Source: CAYOPZ01 sp964406005
GTDB lineage: Bacteria; Bacteroidota; Bacteroidia; Bacteroidales; SM23-62
Direction of reading: 5' to 3'
NCBI GenBank assembly: GCA_964406005.1
Contig: CAYOPZ010000002.1
Span: forward strand, 62,001 to 126,000
Length of the DNA stretch: 64,000 nucleotides
The notes below the pieces were generated by a model, which did not search any database, was not told the DNA's origin, and was given only the letters and a program-made list of their open reading frames with translations. The position numbers were made by a program, and so were the translations under genes. Shown here in pieces: positions 59,625-64,000 of the stretch (within the stretch, counting starts at the first letter, position 1; the number at the start of each line of letters is the position of its first letter).

Positions 59625-60893
59625 ATGAAACTGATCGAAGTAGCCGACCGGAAAACAAGGAAAGATTTTCTTCGCCTGCCCAAGATCCTTTATAAAAACG
59701 ACCCCTTCTGGGTATGCCCGCTCGACGCGGATGTGGAATCCACCTTTGATCCCGACGACAATAAACTGTACGGGGACGGTGAGGCAATCCGCTGGATCCT
59801 GCGGGACGAAAAAGGAAGGCTGTCCGGCAGGATCGCCGCTTTTTACAACCGGAAGCTGGCCGGCCGGAACAAACAGCCGACGGGCGGGATCGGGTATTTC
59901 GAATGCATCAATGACCAGGGCGCTGCCAACCTGTTGTTCGATGCGGCAAAAGACTGGCTGGCATCCCGGGGAATGGAAGCGATGGACGGCCCCATTAACT
60001 TCGGGAGCAATGACAACAACTGGGGACTCCTGATCGAAGGATTTACCCGCCCGGGTTACGGAATGCCCTATAACTTCCCTTATTACAGAAAATTATTCGA
60101 GAACTATGGTTTTCAGACCTACTTCCGGCAGTACAGCTATCATATTGATCTTACGGTTCCTTTCCCGGAACGGTTCTTCAGGATCGCCGAATGGGTGGCC
60201 AAAAAACCTGACTACAATTTTGTACACGCGAGAATAAGCCAGGCGGAAAAATTCGTAAGCGATATCGTGTCAGTATTCAATCAGGCATGGTCTGAATTCA
60301 AGGAAGATTTTGTACCCATGAACGAAGAAGATCTTGTCAAGGATATGAACAAGGCCAAAGCCATCGTTGAGGAAGACCTTATCTGGTTCGTATACCACAA
60401 GGGAGAACCCATTGCATTTTTCATATTGTATCCCGACGTGAACCAGATATTCAGGCATTTCAACGGCCGGCTGCACCTCATCAACAAGATCCGTTTCCTC
60501 TGGTATAAAAAAACGCGCAGGATCACCCGGGCCCGTGCCGTTGTGGCCGGGGTCGTGCCCAAATTCCAGAATTCAGGGGTGGAATCCGGTATCTTTAAAA
60601 ATCTTGAATACTCTTTCAAGAAAAAATACTGGATGACCGAGATCGAGCTGTCATGGGTGGGCGATTTCAATCCCAAGATGCGTTCGATGTACGAAGCCGT
60701 CGGAGGCAAACTCGCCAAGAAGCATCTTACCATGCGCTACCTGTTTGACCGGGATGCGGAATTTGAACGCTACATGCCCCATTATATGGATAAGTACAAG
60801 CAGAAACATACAGGTGAGTTCCAGGAAGAGATCAGCTTTGACCCGGGTAAAAAACGGCCAAAGTACAACTACCTTAAATACAAACAATTGTAA
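59625..60893 (+). CDS. GNAT-like protein, YghO type
   Basis: 422 residues. It begins K-L-I-E-V-A-D-R-K-T-R-K-D-F-L-R-L-P and has the Y-K-N-D-P-F-W-V-C-P-L segment, I-N-F-G-S-N-D-N-N-W-G and F-T-R-P-G-Y-G of the YghO-like GNAT-related family, found scattered in Bacteroidota. The core fold is that of N-acetyltransferases in tandem. Its substrate is unknown; database labels such as GTP cyclohydrolase are not supported by anything visible here. Monocistronic by spacing. Confidence 0.8.
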   Translation: MKLIEVADRKTRKDFLRLPKILYKNDPFWVCPLDADVESTFDPDDNKLYGDGEAIRWILRDEKGRLSGRIAAFYNRKLAGRNKQPTGGIGYFECINDQGAANLLFDAAKDWLASRGMEAMDGPINFGSNDNNWGLLIEGFTRPGYGMPYNFPYYRKLFENYGFQTYFRQYSYHIDLTVPFPERFFRIAEWVAKKPDYNFVHARISQAEKFVSDIVSVFNQAWSEFKEDFVPMNEEDLVKDMNKAKAIVEEDLIWFVYHKGEPIAFFILYPDVNQIFRHFNGRLHLINKIRFLWYKKTRRITRARAVVAGVVPKFQNSGVESGIFKNLEYSFKKKYWMTEIELSWVGDFNPKMRSMYEAVGGKLAKKHLTMRYLFDRDAEFERYMPHYMDKYKQKHTGEFQEEISFDPGKKRPKYNYLKYKQL

Positions 60894-60910
60894 AAATAAT
60901 TCCAGCGATT

Positions 60911-60940
60911 TTTGTAATTTAAAAAACGTTCGTAATTTTG
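60911..60940 (+). promoter_or_regulatory. Strong Bacteroidota promoter of rpmE2
   Basis: TTTG at 60911-60914, an 18-base spacer, then TAATTTTG at 60933-60940: both promoter elements match consensus. The ATG of the L31 gene follows at 60962, giving a leader of about 15 bases. Expected for a highly expressed ribosomal protein gene. Confidence 0.7.
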
Positions 60941-60961
60941 CAGGCGCAATATTTTACCGAA

Positions 60962-61231
60962 ATGAGAAAAGGATTGCATCCCGAAAATTACAGACTGGTG
61001 GTCTTCAAGGACATGTCCAACGGATATACCTTCATGACCAGGTCAACCGCCTCCAGCAAGGAAACCATTAAAATGGATGACGGGAAGGAATATCCCTTGG
61101 TAAAACTGGAAATCTCCAATACGTCCCATCCTTTCTATACCGGCAAGATGAAACTCGTGGATTCGGCAGGACGTGTGGATAAATTCATGAACCGTTACAA
61201 GGATCACATGGACAAAAAGGCCAAAAAGTAG
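60962..61231 (+). CDS. rpmE2: Ribosomal protein L31 type B (zinc-independent)
   Basis: 89 residues. It begins M-R-K-G-L-H-P-E-N-Y-R and has F-L-type insert T-S-H-P-F-Y-T-G-K, the hallmark of type B L31, which lacks the Cys zinc site of type A. Located on the 50S subunit at the intersubunit bridge. The start at 60962 is chosen because it fits the family N-terminus and the promoter; the longer reading from 60938 would lie upstream of the transcript start. A clear terminator follows. Confidence 0.95.
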   Translation: MRKGLHPENYRLVVFKDMSNGYTFMTRSTASSKETIKMDDGKEYPLVKLEISNTSHPFYTGKMKLVDSAGRVDKFMNRYKDHMDKKAKK

Positions 61232-61251
61232 ATATTCACCCATCAGAATTC

Positions 61252-61290
61252 AAAACTCCGGTAAGACATAATATACCGGAGTTTTTTTTG
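61252..61290 (+). terminator. Rho-independent terminator after rpmE2
   Basis: A perfect 12-bp stem (AAAACTCCGGTA with TACCGGAGTTTT, 61252-61263 and 61274-61285) with a 10-base loop and a run of eight T from 61282, starting 20 bases after the L31 stop. Confidence 0.9.
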
Positions 61291-61322
61291 TTGTAAAGAA
61301 AGCTATTACTTTTATATGTGAG

Positions 61323-62507
61323 ATGAACTACATCCTTTTCGATCCGCCCGGGATATGGGAGAACCTGCTTCCCCTGACCTTTACCAGGCCTGTTTCCGGT
61401 ATCCGTGTAGGTATACTGACGATTCGTGAGAAATGGGAAAAATACCTCGGGGTACGCCCGGGATGTCTGACAAAAGACCATCTGCAGGAAGAATTAACCT
61501 ACGCACGGGAAGAGGATACCGTTTTTATCAACGGCTCTGTCCTGCCGGACAATGTCCTGGTCAGCGCAATAAAAAAACTCGGCACGGGACAGGTGATCGC
61601 GACGGAGAAGCTGAACATTGCTTCCCGCCTCCCGGGAAAAAAGGCGGCAGGATTCGACCCTGCGGCAATACCGGTTCCCTCGCTCTCCCCTGACCGGGAA
61701 CCCCGGAACATATCGTATCCCTGGGAGATATTTACAATGAACGGGGAAGAGATTATGTCTGATTTCCGTCTGCTTACCAAAGGAAGGGAAAGCCGGAAAA
61801 TCCCATCCTCAAATTCCTGCCGGGAGCCAGGGAATATTTTTCTCGAATCCGGGGCAAAGGCAGAAAATGCCGTCTTCAATGCCGGTGCCGGCCCCATTTA
61901 CATAGGCAAAAACGCCGAGATCATGGAAGGGGCACTGGTCCGGGGGCCCTTTGCCATCGGTGAAGGATCTGTACTGAAAATGGGCGCGAAAATTTACGGA
62001 CCCACAACCATCGGCCCGCTGTGCAAAGCCGGCGGGGAGATAAATAATTCGGTGATTTTCGGGTACTCGAACAAGGCCCATGACGGGTTCCTGGGACAAT
62101 CCGTGATCGGGGAATGGTGCAACATCGGAGCGGACAGCAACAATTCCAACCTGAAAAACAACTACACCCGGGTCAGGCTCTGGAATTACAGGGAAGAAAG
62201 GTTCGTCGATACAGGTTTGCTGTTCTGCGGACTGATTATGGGTGACCACTCGAAATGCGGTATCAATACCATGTTCAATACGGGAACGGTGGTCGGGGTC
62301 AGTGCCAATATTTTCGGCGAAGGATTCCCGCGCAATTTCATTCCGTCATTTTCATGGGGCGGCCAGCATGGATTTACAACCTACCGGTCGGATAAGGCCT
62401 TGGAGACGGCAGCAGTGGTTATGAAAAGACGGGGTAAGGAAATCTCGGAAGCCGATATAAGGATACTTGAAACCGTATTCAGGCTTACAGAAAAATACAG
62501 ATCCTGA
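61323..62507 (+). CDS. GlmU-like protein, Bacteroidetes type
   Basis: 394 residues. The N-terminal half has a degenerate nucleotidyltransferase start (I-R-V-G-I-L-T-I-R-E-K-W-E-K). The C-terminal half is a left-handed beta-helix of hexapeptide repeats (I-Y-I-G-K-N-A-E-I-M-E-G-A-L-V-R-G-P-F-A-I-G), ending with the S-W-G-G-Q-H loop. This is the alternative GlmU family described in Bacteroidetes, proposed to supply UDP-sugar or related activity; its exact reaction is not settled. The canonical G-x-G-T-R-M signature is absent. A TACTTTTA stretch just upstream is a weak promoter. Confidence 0.85.
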   Translation: MNYILFDPPGIWENLLPLTFTRPVSGIRVGILTIREKWEKYLGVRPGCLTKDHLQEELTYAREEDTVFINGSVLPDNVLVSAIKKLGTGQVIATEKLNIASRLPGKKAAGFDPAAIPVPSLSPDREPRNISYPWEIFTMNGEEIMSDFRLLTKGRESRKIPSSNSCREPGNIFLESGAKAENAVFNAGAGPIYIGKNAEIMEGALVRGPFAIGEGSVLKMGAKIYGPTTIGPLCKAGGEINNSVIFGYSNKAHDGFLGQSVIGEWCNIGADSNNSNLKNNYTRVRLWNYREERFVDTGLLFCGLIMGDHSKCGINTMFNTGTVVGVSANIFGEGFPRNFIPSFSWGGQHGFTTYRSDKALETAAVVMKRRGKEISEADIRILETVFRLTEKYRS

Positions 62508-62594
62508 TTTGGCATAACAATTGCCCTGTAATGATGCATGTTTTTTTCACAACGCTAACTGACAAATTGTCTTGAGGCATGAGATATTTGGATT

Positions 62595-64000
62595 ATGGTA
62601 AAGAAAACAGATAAGAAATCAACACAAAACATACTGATCACCAGTTCATTGGATGAAGATACCGATTATATCCCCCTGATCTCCGATGAAGATGAGGAAG
62701 TACTGGCAAAGAGCGATGTACCGGAGCTGCTGCCCGTTCTCCCCCTGAAGAACACTGTATTGTTCCCTGGAGTGGTGATTCCGATTACGGTTGGAAGGGA
62801 AAAATCAATACGGCTGATCAGGGAAATCTACCGCAGGAACAGGATTCTCGGTACCGTGGCCCAGGTGAACGGCGAAATAGAGGATCCCGGGACCAAGGAC
62901 CTTTACAGGGTGGGGACAATGGCCCAGATCATCAAGATACTGGAAATGCCCGATGACTCCACATCGGTGATCATACAGGGAAAAAAAAGATTCCGTATCG
63001 ATTCCATAGTATCCGAGGAACCTTACTTTACCGCCAGCACCACGCCTATTGAAGATATTAAACCCGCTGCAAGGGACAAGGAATTTGAAGCCATCGTGGG
63101 ATCGCTGAAGGACCTGTCCCTCAGGATCATCAAACTTTCTTCCAACATTCCGCCCGAAGCTTCGTTCGCAGTCAGGAATATAGAAAGTTCCAGTTTCCTG
63201 ATCAATTTCATCTGTTCCAATTCCGATGTTGCCCTGTCAGACAAACAGAAGCTGCTCGAAGAATCCAATCTTAAAAACAGGGGTATACGTCTGCTCGAGC
63301 ATCTCTCCAGGGAAGTGCAGATGCTGGAACTGAAGAACGATATCCAGAGCAAGGTCAAGCTGGACCTTGACCAGCAGCAAAGGGAGTTCCTGCTTCACCA
63401 GCAGATGAAAACCATACAGGATGAACTGGGCGGAAGCCCTGTGGACAAGGAAATAGAGGAGTTCCGGAAGAAAGCAGCGAAAAAGAAATGGAACAGGGAA
63501 GTCAGGGAAACGTTCAATAAAGAGCTGGACAAGCTGCAAAGGATGAATTCGGCCACCGCGGAATATTCCGTACAGGCCAACTACCTGCAAACCCTTATAG
63601 ACCTTCCCTGGAATGAATACACGAAGGATGATTTCAACCTGAAACGGGCAGCCCGCATTCTCGACAGGGACCACTACGGACTGGACAAGGTTAAGGACAG
63701 GATACTTGAGCACCTGGCCGTACTTAAGCTGAAAGGAGACATGAAGTCTCCCATCCTCTGCCTTGTAGGACCTCCGGGCGTAGGTAAAACATCCCTTGGA
63801 AAATCCGTTGCAGACGCACTGAAGAAAAATTATATAAGAATGTCCCTCGGCGGACTGCATGACGAGGCTGAGATCAGGGGACACAGGAAAACATACATCG
63901 GAGCCATGCCCGGCAGGATTGTACAGAACATCAAAAGAGCCAAATCATCCAATCCTGTTTTTGTGCTCGACGAAATAGACAAGGTCGGCAGGGATGTTCA
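62595..64000 (+). CDS. lon: Lon protease, N-terminal two thirds (cut by window end)
   Basis: 468 complete codons are visible; the protein continues past the window. The N-terminal substrate-binding domain (about 40-250) starts E-L-L-P-V-L-P-L-K-N-T-V-L-F-P-G-V. A helical region follows, then an AAA+ domain with Walker A G-P-P-G-V-G-K-T-S (about 392), a M-S-L-G-G-L-H-D-E-A-E-I-R-G-H motif and Walker B V-F-V-L-D-E-I-D-K. The catalytic Ser-Lys domain would lie beyond the edge. ATP-dependent cytoplasmic protease for damaged and regulatory proteins. The ATG at 62595 is the first in-frame start after stops. Confidence 0.95.
   Translation, partial: MVKKTDKKSTQNILITSSLDEDTDYIPLISDEDEEVLAKSDVPELLPVLPLKNTVLFPGVVIPITVGREKSIRLIREIYRRNRILGTVAQVNGEIEDPGTKDLYRVGTMAQIIKILEMPDDSTSVIIQGKKRFRIDSIVSEEPYFTASTTPIEDIKPAARDKEFEAIVGSLKDLSLRIIKLSSNIPPEASFAVRNIESSSFLINFICSNSDVALSDKQKLLEESNLKNRGIRLLEHLSREVQMLELKNDIQSKVKLDLDQQQREFLLHQQMKTIQDELGGSPVDKEIEEFRKKAAKKKWNREVRETFNKELDKLQRMNSATAEYSVQANYLQTLIDLPWNEYTKDDFNLKRAARILDRDHYGLDKVKDRILEHLAVLKLKGDMKSPILCLVGPPGVGKTSLGKSVADALKKNYIRMSLGGLHDEAEIRGHRKTYIGAMPGRIVQNIKRAKSSNPVFVLDEIDKVGRDV

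Overview
The window looks like Bacteroidota chromosomal sequence, probably from a metagenome or draft assembly because it holds a ten-base N gap. Supporting this phylum are a gene for an outer-membrane PorV/PorQ-type protein and one with a C-terminal gliding-motility/type IX sorting domain, an alternative complex III operon, DUF4492 ahead of cydAB, a GlmU-like protein of Bacteroidetes type, glutaminyl cyclase together with exported proteins that begin with Gln after the signal peptide, and several promoter boxes matching TAnnTTTG. The combination of cytochrome bd, alternative complex III and an A2-type caa3 oxidase points to a facultative or microaerobic respirer.

Layout. 0-4.3 kb: end of a thioredoxin-like gene, then grpE-dnaJ-ABC exporter as one tight operon. 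4.2-15.2 kb: envelope genes, with two polytopic GT39-like glycosyltransferases flanking an HTH-less NtrC-type response regulator, an MBOAT acyltransferase with two SGNH proteins, and a LysM lytic transglycosylase. 15.2-24.4 kb: DUF5683, parB, parA, a lipid kinase, glutaminyl cyclase, a small HAD phosphatase, cysK, cysE, a PorV/PorQ-like protein, pssA and purS. 24.4-32 kb: the cyd operon (minus strand) with a 41-residue CydX-like candidate, then SCO1 and a caa3 oxidase operon (plus strand) with subunit II placed last.

32.1-38.2 kb is the most unusual stretch. It holds an ECF-like sigma factor, translationally overlapping a one-pass membrane protein that resembles an anti-sigma factor and carries periplasmic TPRs. 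Converging on that pair is a 1104-residue exported TPR-CHAT (caspase-like) protein with a C-terminal membrane anchor. Divergent from the CHAT gene are a 46-residue peptide with a GG motif, an unknown helical protein and a stand-alone receiver. Together these could form a periplasm-to-transcription signalling module driven by proteolysis.

38.2-47 kb: a bile-acid/sodium symporter-like carrier and the complete actABCDEF operon (minus strand). 47-52.2 kb: a T9SS sorted protein, thyA-folA, and several small conserved genes. 52.2-56 kb: a more AT-rich stretch of poorly conserved genes ending at tRNA-His, whose 3' side abuts a long nested palindrome. 56-64 kb: a polysaccharide flippase and glycosyltransferase, Bax-inhibitor-1, a GNAT-like protein, ribosomal protein L31 type B with a clear promoter and terminator, a GlmU-like protein, and the first two thirds of lon, cut by the window edge. 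No CRISPR array, insertion sequence or rRNA was seen.
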